A stretch of 10,126 nucleotides of DNA from NCBI GenBank assembly GCA_030632725.1, contig DAOVUF010000177.1, forward strand, positions 1-10,126. The letters run 5' to 3'. Position 1 is the first letter of the stretch; every line of letters starts with the position of its first letter. This DNA is from QNES01 sp023143415. Its GTDB lineage: Bacteria > Pseudomonadota > Gammaproteobacteria > Beggiatoales > Beggiatoaceae. The notes beneath the pieces are model-generated. The model ran no database searches, was not told where the DNA came from, and was given only the letters and a program-made list of their open reading frames with translations. This document shows positions 1 to 5,730 of the stretch, piece by piece. Both the position numbers and the translations under genes were made by a program.

Positions 1-192
1 AAGTCTGCTGACAAAACGCCCACTGCTGAAGCCAGCCAAGAAAAGTCTGCTGACAAAACGCCCACTGCTGAAGCCAGCCAAGAAAAGTCTGCTGACAAAA
101 CGCCCACTGCTGAAGCCAGTACAGAAAAGTCTGCTGACAAAACGCCAGTTGCTGATGAAACCAGCACTGAACAGTCTGCTGACAAAACGTCC
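1..192 (+). repeat. Tandem 42-bp coding repeat in the FKBP linker
   Basis: Units run 1-42, 43-84, 85-126, 127-171 (45 bp, diverged) and 172-192 (partial). Units 1 and 2 are identical. Unit 3 differs only where SQ becomes ST. Each encodes KSADKTPTAEASQE, a charged, Ala/Thr-rich sequence likely to be an extended flexible linker. The array reaches the window edge, so the copy number is unknown. Part of the unit (AAAACGCCCA, then GCTGAAGC) also occurs in the intergenic array at 8859-8960, see findings. Confidence 0.95.
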
Positions 193-828
193 ATGAGCCA
201 AACTGATAAACTCAGTTACAGCATTGGGCACAATATTGGCAAAAGTTTCAAGCAACAAAAAATAGCGATTAACATAGAAGTATTTGTTAAGGCTATTCAA
301 GATGTTATGTCCGATAAGAAACCCATTTTAAGCGAACAAGAAGTCAATGACGTTATGTTGACTTTCAAAAAAGAGAGATTTGCTAAAATGGCAGCTGAAC
401 GTAAACAGGAAGGTGAAAAAAACCTTAAAGAAGGCAAGGCATTCCTTGATGAAAATGCGAAAAAAGAGGGTGTTGTCACTTTGACAAGCGGCTTACAGTA
501 TAAAGTGATTACCCTTGGAACAGGGCAAAAGCCAAAAGTGACTGATAAAGTAACGACTCATTATAGTGGCACTTTAATTGACGGAACTGAATTTGACAGT
601 TCTTATAAACGTAACAAACCTAGCACTTTTCCCGTCAAAGGTGTTATTGCAGGTTGGACAGAAGCTTTGCAGTTAATGAAGGAAGGTGCAAAATGGCAGT
701 TATTTATTCCAAGTAACTTAGCCTATGGAGAACGAGGCTCTCGCGGTAAGATTGGCTCCAATGCCACCTTGATTTTTGATATTGAACTGATCTCTATCGT
801 CGCTCCAAAAACAAGTGAAACCAAGTAG
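1..828 (+). CDS. FKBP-type peptidyl-prolyl cis-trans isomerase (Mip/FkpA type), 5' end outside window
   Basis: The frame is open from base 1 to the TAG at 826-828, giving 275 visible residues, so the true start lies upstream. An ATG at 193 exists, but the in-frame repeats before it make it probably internal. Order: residues 1-64, a 14-residue tandem repeat linker; about 67-150, the helical dimerisation region (DKLSYSIGHNIGKSF is typical of Mip/FkpA); about 164-267, the FKBP domain. Conserved pocket residues are visible: HYSGTL, DGTEFDSS, VIAGWTEALQLM, IPSNLAYG and the closing NATLIFDIELISI. One deviation is GSN where most relatives have GPN or PPN. Family members are periplasmic or outer-membrane dimers that isomerise Xaa-Pro bonds and act as chaperones; the secretion signal would be upstream of the window. 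A strong hairpin follows the stop. Family assignment is secure; the exact symbol (fkpA or mip) is not. Confidence 0.93.
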   Translation, partial: KSADKTPTAEASQEKSADKTPTAEASQEKSADKTPTAEASTEKSADKTPVADETSTEQSADKTSMSQTDKLSYSIGHNIGKSFKQQKIAINIEVFVKAIQDVMSDKKPILSEQEVNDVMLTFKKERFAKMAAERKQEGEKNLKEGKAFLDENAKKEGVVTLTSGLQYKVITLGTGQKPKVTDKVTTHYSGTLIDGTEFDSSYKRNKPSTFPVKGVIAGWTEALQLMKEGAKWQLFIPSNLAYGERGSRGKIGSNATLIFDIELISIVAPKTSETK

Positions 829-835
829 ATTTCTA

Positions 836-867
836 AATAAAAACCCCGCTTATGCGGGGTTTTTATT
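836..867. terminator. Bidirectional Rho-independent terminator
   Basis: A strong hairpin lies between two convergent genes. The GC core ACCCCGC / GCGGGGT (843-849 with 854-860) closes a TTAT loop at 850-853, and the stem continues through A/T pairs on both sides. A T-run follows on the plus strand (860-864) and an A-run (839-843) serves as the T-run on the minus strand. It starts 7 bp after the FKBP stop and ends 2 bp before the end of the amidase-like gene, so it can serve both. Confidence 0.9.
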
Positions 868-869
868 AT

Positions 870-1604
870 CTACATCGTAGTAATATGCAATATAAGATTT
901 TCTTTATCCCATATCACTTCATCATCTTCATCAATATCAGCATGATGCCACAATTCTTTACCATCCTTGATGATACGAATATCATTGATAGGGGCATCTT
1001 CCTCTTTAAGGGAGGACGTTTCTTGCTGTGATGCAGAAGCATCATAATTTTCCAGGATGTCTTTGGCTTTTCCCATGACAATTTCTGCATAGTCGGCTTC
1101 TGCACCACCACCATAAACAGCAGCGCCTCGATCACGAGGGCGAGAAGTTTTATACTTATGCCCGATGCTAAAGCCAATCCGACTGCCATCTGGAAAAACT
1201 TCTATAATACTGTCGGCTAATATTCTTGCCAATTTATCTTGCCCAGCCGTACTGCGAACCCACTCCGCATGTTGTGGATTGCTAACAAACATTGGTTCTA
1301 ACAAAATGGCTGGCATTTTTGTATGTTTCAGATTACCATTTCCACGACCATTAAAACCTCCAACCAATATTCCCCCTCTTCCAGCCACGGGAATATTAAA
1401 GACTTGACCCACTTTATTAGCATACCAACGTCCCCAGTTTTTGCTGGTTTCAGAAGCCCGATAACCCGTGACGACTACGGCATAACCTGAACTCGTATTC
1501 GCTGACGCATTAAAATGCTGTTCGACATAAGCGGTACACTTATCTCGATTAGCCTGTTTTTGCCGCCAACTGTAGTTACCCTTGTAAAAACGAACATCAT
1601 ACAT
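870..1604 (-). CDS. Amidase_3-like N-acetylmuramoyl-L-alanine amidase homologue lacking the N-terminal zinc-site region
   Basis: The 244-residue protein resembles the second half of the Amidase_3 fold, which cuts the MurNAc-L-Ala bond of peptidoglycan. Visible: RQKQANRDKCTAYVEQHFNA (residues 14-33) aligns with the family's R..AN..ADLFVSIHAN strand, with H30 in the place of a zinc ligand; TKMPAILLEPMFVSNP (95-110) matches the TKMPAVLVEVGFISNP block, with E103 as the catalytic Glu. The usual GHGG His and the following Glu ligand are absent, because the protein begins about where the family's second strand starts. The start is firm: a TAA sits two codons before the ATG, and GAGAGGG at 1619-1613 is a good ribosome site. 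Residues about 150-244 are an acidic tail with no family I recognise. No signal peptide is visible, so it may be cytoplasmic or exported otherwise. Could be a distinct subfamily or an inactive protein. Confidence 0.72.
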   Translation of the reverse strand: MYDVRFYKGNYSWRQKQANRDKCTAYVEQHFNASANTSSGYAVVVTGYRASETSKNWGRWYANKVGQVFNIPVAGRGGILVGGFNGRGNGNLKHTKMPAILLEPMFVSNPQHAEWVRSTAGQDKLARILADSIIEVFPDGSRIGFSIGHKYKTSRPRDRGAAVYGGGAEADYAEIVMGKAKDILENYDASASQQETSSLKEEDAPINDIRIIKDGKELWHHADIDEDDEVIWDKENLILHITTM

Positions 1605-1612
1605 TTTTTAAT

Positions 1613-1619
1613 CCCTCTC
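1613..1619 (-). promoter_or_regulatory. Ribosome binding site of the amidase-like gene
   Basis: On the minus strand GAGAGGG lies 8 nt before the ATG at 1604. It matters because it supports the short N-terminus: the gene has its own initiation signal exactly where the canonical amidase N-terminus is missing. Confidence 0.65.
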
Positions 1620-1721
1620 TTTTTTAATTAACTATAACCCGTGTCAGATTTTGTCCTATTTTAAAGCATAAAAATCTATAAAACATAAGGAATGAAAATT
1701 AAATAATATCCTTTCGATGTT

Positions 1722-1754
1722 AAACCTGACAGGTTTTGAAAACCTGTCAGGTTT
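1722..1754. repeat. Palindrome pair AAACCTGWCAGGTTT, spaced 18 bp
   Basis: Two 15-bp near-palindromes, AAACCTGACAGGTTT (1722-1736) and AAACCTGTCAGGTTT (1740-1754), together form a larger perfect inverted repeat (1722-1737 with 1739-1754, one-base loop). The same unit with the same 18-bp start-to-start spacing recurs at 9036-9068. The pair is also framed by a 10-bp inverted repeat, AGGAATGAAA (1688-1697) and TTTCATTCCT (1783-1792). It lies in the divergent gap between the amidase-like gene and the export operon, which otherwise holds only AT-rich sequence. Confidence 0.9.
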
Positions 1755-1826
1755 GGCTTAAAAGTTTTGGAAGCTATTAAAGTTTCATTCCTAAGACAAC
1801 AGTGTAATTTTTTTTATGATAACAAA

Positions 1827-1857
1827 GTGACTTCAATAAATCAACATATTGTATAAT
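1827..1857 (+). promoter_or_regulatory. Putative sigma-70 promoter of the polysaccharide export operon
   Basis: A perfect -10 box TATAAT is at 1852-1857. Upstream, GTGACT at 1827-1832 is a weak -35 match with a long 19-bp spacer. The surroundings are AT-rich and the position gives a leader of roughly 45-50 nt before the chosen ATG at 1911. Only the -10 is convincing. Confidence 0.4.
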
Positions 1858-1898
1858 AAACATAATTTTTTTAACATTTTTAGTATATGGCAAAAATT

Positions 1899-1904
1899 GG
1901 TGAG
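1899..1904 (+). promoter_or_regulatory. Ribosome binding site deciding the start at 1911
   Basis: GGTGAG lies 6 nt before the ATG at 1911. The alternative ATG at 1887 is preceded only by a T/A-rich stretch with no ribosome site, so 1911 is preferred. Confidence 0.5.
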
Positions 1905-1910
1905 ACAGCG

Positions 1911-3065
1911 ATGTATGTACAATATAGACATAAAACCCCTTATTTTTTTAATGTTTTATTAATCTTTAAATTATTAATATTAATAGGATTAGTGGTGAGT
2001 TGTACGCCACCTCCCATTCCTGATAATTTTGTGCAACCAACTCCTAGAAAAAATATTACCATAACGCCACCTGACCTTCTCGCAAAATTTCAAAGCCCCG
2101 TTCTTGATATGCAAAAAGATTACTACCTAGGTGCGGGCGATGAAATCACTGTTGAAGTGTGGGGCTATCCAGAATTATCTGGTAAACATACGATAGGCCC
2201 TGATGGTAAAATCACATTGCCACTGACAGGGAACATTCGGCTAACTGATTTATCCAGAGAAAAAGCCGCAAAAAGGATCAATAAAGCATTGACACAATTT
2301 TATACGGATTTATCCGCTGTCGCAGTGCGGGTAGATAAATATGCGTCCAATCGGATATTGGTATTAGGGCGAGTCGCTCGTCCAGGGGAAATATTATTTG
2401 GTATGACAACGCCCACTTTGCTTGAAGCCATATCAAAAGCCGGCGGTTTTGCAAAAGCCAGTGGTTTGCAAGGGGACGCACAAAGTTTGCCTTTTACGCA
2501 TTGTGCCATATTTCGAGGGCGCAATCAGATTGTGTGGATTGAAATTGAGCCGTTGCTGACAGGCAAAGATTTATCTTTAAATCTGAAATTGCAACGCAAT
2601 GACATACTCTATATACCTGATATCGAAGAAAAATTAGTCTATGTTCTTGGTGAAGTTAATCGTCCTGGTGCCTTCCCCTTAACGTCAAGTATGTCTTTTC
2701 TGGAACTGCTTGCAAAAGCAGGTGGACCAAATAGAGATGCCGCCGCTGGTAGAATTAACCTTATTCGTCCAAAACAAGGTATCAATCAGCCAATAGCACT
2801 GGGTGAGTTAATAACACCTAATCAGAAAGTCAATGTGGCACTTGAGGAAGGTGATATTATTTATGTCCCAACCAATACGATTGCTAAAGTGAACTATGCC
2901 ATACAATTTCTGAATCCTTTCACCACCATGCTGGGCATTTATGCGAATATTGAAAGTGTTCGTGCCAATACACAACTTCGCAATCTTAATCAACAACAAG
3001 AACGCCTAGAAACTGAGCGTGCTGCCGTTGAAGCTCAAATAGAAGCCAATTCGGGTTTGGAATAA
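1911..3065 (+). CDS. Wza-type polysaccharide export outer-membrane lipoprotein (OPX family)
   Basis: The 384-residue protein should form the periplasmic and outer-membrane channel for capsule or exopolysaccharide. A lipoprotein signal ends in LVVSC (C31 from this start; codon 2001-2003). The Poly_export domain spans about 71-145 (YYLGAGDEITVEVWGYPE start), followed by two SLBB-type blocks beginning near 147 (ILVLGRVARPGE) and 243 (VYVLGEVNRPGAF), each ending in a KAGG motif. Near residue 334 a helix (LNPFTTMLGIYANIESV) could cross the outer membrane. A Gln/Glu-rich coiled coil finishes the protein, a tail not found in E. coli Wza. Start choice: the ATG at 1887 would add 8 residues but has no ribosome site. 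The kinase-like chain-length partner follows 26 bp downstream, so the two are very likely co-transcribed. Confidence 0.92.
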   Translation: MYVQYRHKTPYFFNVLLIFKLLILIGLVVSCTPPPIPDNFVQPTPRKNITITPPDLLAKFQSPVLDMQKDYYLGAGDEITVEVWGYPELSGKHTIGPDGKITLPLTGNIRLTDLSREKAAKRINKALTQFYTDLSAVAVRVDKYASNRILVLGRVARPGEILFGMTTPTLLEAISKAGGFAKASGLQGDAQSLPFTHCAIFRGRNQIVWIEIEPLLTGKDLSLNLKLQRNDILYIPDIEEKLVYVLGEVNRPGAFPLTSSMSFLELLAKAGGPNRDAAAGRINLIRPKQGINQPIALGELITPNQKVNVALEEGDIIYVPTNTIAKVNYAIQFLNPFTTMLGIYANIESVRANTQLRNLNQQQERLETERAAVEAQIEANSGLE

Positions 3066-3091
3066 TATCTTCCCCTATATCTACAACATCA

Positions 3092-5203
3092 ATGACAGAA
3101 GAACAATCTATACCAACAGGTCGATTTAAACCCCTCGTCGGCTTATTGAGGTATAAGTGGCTAGCCTTGTTGATCTTTATCGTGGTCAACTCTATAGGGG
3201 TGCCAGTCGCTTTACATCTGGGAGAACCCCCGGTTTTCCACAGTGTAAAAGTCGTCCTACTGGTCTCACCTAAGTTTATCCCCAATCTTGTTTCGGAAAG
3301 GGGTATGGACTTAGGGCGCACTGAATATCAATTCTATGTCAAGCAACAGATCAACTTGCTCACGCGCCACGATGTCTTGCAAGAAGCTCTGCAATTGCCA
3401 GAAGTACGGAAAAATTGGTTATTGCCTGGGGAATCTATTGGTCGTGCTAAAGGACGCTTAAAAAAAGCCATCTCAACTAAAAGTAAACGCAGTGATCCGT
3501 TTATTACTGTCAAACTCTCCAGTTCAAGATATAAAGGCTTAGATATTGTACTGAATGCGCTTATTAACACTTATTTGAAAAAATCCCAGTCAGAAAATAT
3601 TTATGACAGCGATGGTCGAATTAAGAGATTGCAACAACGTCGGGATAAACTAGAACTTTCGCTTTCAACTCAGCTTAAACAGCGCACTAAAATTGCTGAA
3701 AAATTGGGTGTGACTACTTTTCAGGAAAACACTTTAGGTCCTTATGATAGTATTATCGTTGAAACGACTTCTGCTTTGACACAAGCGCGTCGCCAGCGCG
3801 TTGAAGCTGAAATCCGTTTAGCCACTTTGAAGGATAAACAAGGTAACGGTAAAACGACGTTGGATATCTTCGTGAATGAAATGGTTGCCAATGATGGCAC
3901 TTTAAAAAGTTTTAAAGCCGCTTTGATTAATCGGCGCACAGATTTGCTCACCCAAACTTTAGGTTTGACTCCAAAGCATCCGAGCAAAAAACGGGCTCAA
4001 CGGGAAATGGAAAAAATTGATAGAGATATTGAACAAGCAACACAAGTGCTGTTTGAAGAAATCCGTACCCGTTTATTGGAAAAACACAAAGCTGAAATCT
4101 ATCAAGCACGACGCTTTGAGCAAGTATTGGCTGAAGAATTAAAAGGGCAACATGAACAGGCAAATCAATATGTTAGCCAGTATCACGAAGCACTGGAACT
4201 TAATAAAGATATTTCGCGTGCTTATCAAGAGTTGGAAAAAATTAATAGTCGCATTGACTATTTAACGATTGAATCGACCGCCCCTGGATTTGTGCGTTTG
4301 GATACGCCCGCGAAACCGTTGCCTAATCCGGCAGAAAGTAAACGCTTAATACTTATCTTAATTATCGTCGTGATTGTTGCACTTGCCCTAGCAATAGGCG
4401 TATCTGTATTGATAGATATGTTAGATCAGCGCATCCACACGCCGGGAGAAGTGCATAAAATTCTCGGCTTTTCACCAATGGCTTGGATTTTAGATCGTCA
4501 CAATTTAAGTACGGAAGAATTTGCTATGGATCACCTGCGTCGTTTGGCATTGACATTGGAACGTGAAAGGCATAACAATAAAACGACTGCTTTTGTTCTA
4601 ACATCGGTTAAACCAGACGGTGGTACAACAACTCTCACCTTAGAACTCGCACAAATACTAAATGAAATAGGGGTGCGTACTTTAGCTATGGAACTCAATG
4701 CGTTTAAACCTGATGAGCGTTATGAGGGAATAAGCCCTTATAACAGTTTGACGACTTTATTAGATCAATATACACCGTTGAATTCTCCAGAAATGTTCGT
4801 CATTCCAGCCACGGAAGATTTACCTGATCGTTTGCCTGTTGGGGAAACAGATAAGCGTTACTTATCTACTTATGGCAGATTGCGTTCTATTATTGAACAA
4901 TTCAATGCACATTATGATTTAATCCTCTTGGATACACCGCCACTTTTATTGTCAGCAGATGCAGAGTTGTTGGGTAAAGTGGCAGGTGGTGTATTACTCG
5001 TCATTGAGGCAGGTGCGGTTACTCCAGGTGAACTGAAACGGGCAGCACAATTACTAGAACGTTTAAATCCCCCAGTCGTCGGTTCAATACTTAATAGAGT
5101 CAGGGTGTTCCAAGGCGGCGGTTATTTTGCTCAACTTTTGAAAGAGTATGAACGAGGTACAAAATTACGACGGAGTTGGATTAAACGGTTATTCTTGCGC
5201 TAA
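3092..5203 (+). CDS. Wzz/BY-kinase fusion, polysaccharide co-polymerase with degenerate ATP-binding motifs
   Basis: 703 residues in the order of Wzc/GumC-type proteins: a short cytoplasmic N-terminus; TM1 at about 24-45; a long periplasmic Wzz domain with coiled coil (about 170-400); a proline-rich stretch DTPAKPLPNPAES before TM2 (about 418-441); and a cytoplasmic P-loop domain (about 470-690). These proteins set chain length and drive export through the Wza partner, normally with kinase cycling. Here the Walker A is PDGGTTT (P508-T514), where PGEGKST is typical, so the essential Lys is Thr512. Walker A' reads AMELNAF, with E534 and N536 where two Asp are expected. Walker B is intact (YDLILLDTPP, 608-617). 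The usual C-terminal tyrosine cluster is reduced to two Tyr (YFAQLLKEY). It is probably a pseudokinase or an unusual nucleotide binder. No clear ribosome site is seen, so coupling to the gene 26 bp upstream is likely. Confidence 0.88.
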   Translation: MTEEQSIPTGRFKPLVGLLRYKWLALLIFIVVNSIGVPVALHLGEPPVFHSVKVVLLVSPKFIPNLVSERGMDLGRTEYQFYVKQQINLLTRHDVLQEALQLPEVRKNWLLPGESIGRAKGRLKKAISTKSKRSDPFITVKLSSSRYKGLDIVLNALINTYLKKSQSENIYDSDGRIKRLQQRRDKLELSLSTQLKQRTKIAEKLGVTTFQENTLGPYDSIIVETTSALTQARRQRVEAEIRLATLKDKQGNGKTTLDIFVNEMVANDGTLKSFKAALINRRTDLLTQTLGLTPKHPSKKRAQREMEKIDRDIEQATQVLFEEIRTRLLEKHKAEIYQARRFEQVLAEELKGQHEQANQYVSQYHEALELNKDISRAYQELEKINSRIDYLTIESTAPGFVRLDTPAKPLPNPAESKRLILILIIVVIVALALAIGVSVLIDMLDQRIHTPGEVHKILGFSPMAWILDRHNLSTEEFAMDHLRRLALTLERERHNNKTTAFVLTSVKPDGGTTTLTLELAQILNEIGVRTLAMELNAFKPDERYEGISPYNSLTTLLDQYTPLNSPEMFVIPATEDLPDRLPVGETDKRYLSTYGRLRSIIEQFNAHYDLILLDTPPLLLSADAELLGKVAGGVLLVIEAGAVTPGELKRAAQLLERLNPPVVGSILNRVRVFQGGGYFAQLLKEYERGTKLRRSWIKRLFLR

Positions 5204-5240
5204 GTTTCGTTTGAAAACTTCGCATGTTTTGTTCTATTTA

Positions 5241-5259
5241 TAACTTGATGATCAAGTTA
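5241..5259. repeat. 19-bp palindrome TAACTTGATGATCAAGTTA
   Basis: Nine-base arms around a central G. The same core (ACTTGAT-N-ATCAAGT) recurs at 5704-5718, and a half site lies at 5547-5555. The two full copies bound the repeat nest between the export operon and the radical SAM gene. Confidence 0.8.
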
Positions 5260-5264
5260 CTCTT

Positions 5265-5289
5265 GTTCCCAAACTCTGTTATCAGAGTT
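5265..5289. repeat. Partial copy of the GTTCCCAAACTCTGTT element
   Basis: GTTCCCAAACTCTGTT at 5265-5280 is identical to the first 16 bases of the left arm of the large hairpin at 5432-5538. It then diverges but keeps a small stem, AACTCTG (5272-5278) with CAGAGTT (5283-5289). Confidence 0.65.
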
Positions 5290-5334
5290 AGTAAAAAGCA
5301 TTTAAGTCTATGATTTAAATGGTTTTTTCGTATT

Positions 5335-5401
5335 GTAGGTTGAACGAGAGCGAAACCCACCGAACAAAATGGTGGGTTTCGTTTCACTCTACCCACCCTA
5401 C
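5335..5401. repeat. Dispersed GTAGG...CCCTAC hairpin element, copy 1
   Basis: An 11-bp perfect stem, CGAAACCCACC (5351-5361) with GGTGGGTTTCG (5371-5381), closes a 9-base loop. The outer ends, GTAGGTTG and CTACCCACCCTAC, are imperfectly inverted. A related element lies at 6775-6865 and shares GGTGGGTTTCG and the CTACCCACCCTAC end. Confidence 0.8.
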
Positions 5402-5431
5402 TTTTGACTACTTTTGACGATTTTTACTCTC

Positions 5432-5538
5432 GTTCCCAAACTCTGTTTGGGAATGCATTCCACGACGCTCTGCGTCGTGTGCTGGGAAAACAGGACGCAG
5501 AGCGTCCGTGAATGGGTTCCCAAACAGAGTTTGGGAAC
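5432..5538. repeat. 107-bp nested hairpin element
   Basis: The outer arms 5432-5453 and 5517-5538 are a perfect 22-bp inverted repeat starting GTTCCCAAACTC. Inside, GACGCTCTGCGTC (5464-5476) and GACGCAGAGCGTC (5494-5506) are a second perfect 13-bp inverted pair, and the stretches between the two pairs are partly complementary (GCATTCCACG versus CGTGAATG). Each arm also has internal dyad symmetry. There is no T-run, so it is not a standard terminator. It looks like a small non-autonomous repeat. Confidence 0.9.
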
Positions 5539-5590
5539 CAGAATATGATCAAGTTTTTAGTCTATTAATCGAATTGACACAACAATATTA

Positions 5591-5623
5591 AGAAATCCGA
5601 TTTTTTTCAAAAATCGGATTTCT
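5591..5623. repeat. 15-bp perfect hairpin AGAAATCCGATTTTT
   Basis: Arms 5591-5605 and 5609-5623 are perfectly complementary with a 3-base loop TTC. The sequence after it is GAGCAGCG, without a T-run on the plus strand, so a terminator role is doubtful. Probably another dispersed palindrome. Confidence 0.8.
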
Positions 5624-5658
5624 GAGCAGCGAAGATTAAACTTGTAGTTATTGTTTGG

Positions 5659-5695
5659 TTTCGAGGTTTTTGTTTTTTGAAGAAAAACATCGAAA
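5659..5695. repeat. Imperfect hairpin with TTTTTTGAAGAAAAAC core
   Basis: Arms TTTCGAGGTTTTT (5659-5671) and AAAAACATCGAAA (5683-5695) pair with one mismatch. The loop region holds TTTTTTGAAGAAAAAC (5673-5688), nearly the same core as the perfect hairpin at 9080-9115, which suggests one family. Confidence 0.6.
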
Positions 5696-5703
5696 ACGAG
5701 AAA

Positions 5704-5718
5704 ACTTGATCATCAAGT
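5704..5718. repeat. Palindrome ACTTGATCATCAAGT
   Basis: Second copy of the 5241-5259 palindrome with a different central base. It ends 12 bp before the radical SAM start codon and just before the ribosome site, so if folded in RNA it could affect translation. No evidence decides between a regulatory role and a passive repeat. Confidence 0.75.
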
Positions 5719-5720
5719 AT

Positions 5721-5724
5721 AAGG
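5721..5724 (+). promoter_or_regulatory. Ribosome binding site of the radical SAM gene
   Basis: AAGG lies 6 nt before the ATG at 5731, directly downstream of the palindrome at 5704-5718. It supports that ATG as the start. Confidence 0.55.
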
Positions 5725-5730
5725 TAAATT

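Noticed and set aside
193..195. ATG at 193 as the FKBP start
   Set aside because: The frame is open upstream to base 1 with protein-like tandem repeats, there is no ribosome site before it, and family members need an export signal that would be missing.
1887..1889. ATG at 1887 as the start of the Wza-type lipoprotein
   Set aside because: No ribosome site precedes it, while GGTGAG fits the ATG at 1911 and the shorter form has a more usual lipoprotein signal length. Not fully excluded.
1911..5203. Exosortase/PEP-CTERM-linked exopolysaccharide locus
   Set aside because: No exosortase, PEP-CTERM protein or sensor pair is present in the window.
5197..5223. Possible terminator after the kinase-like gene
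   Set aside because: The stem GCG..AAGTTT / AAACTTCGC has a two-base bulge, few G-C pairs and overlaps the stop codon, with no clear T-run after it.
5574..5579. Perfect -35 box TTGACA upstream of the radical SAM gene
   Set aside because: No acceptable -10 box lies 15-19 bp downstream; the sequence there is the AGAAATCCG hairpin.
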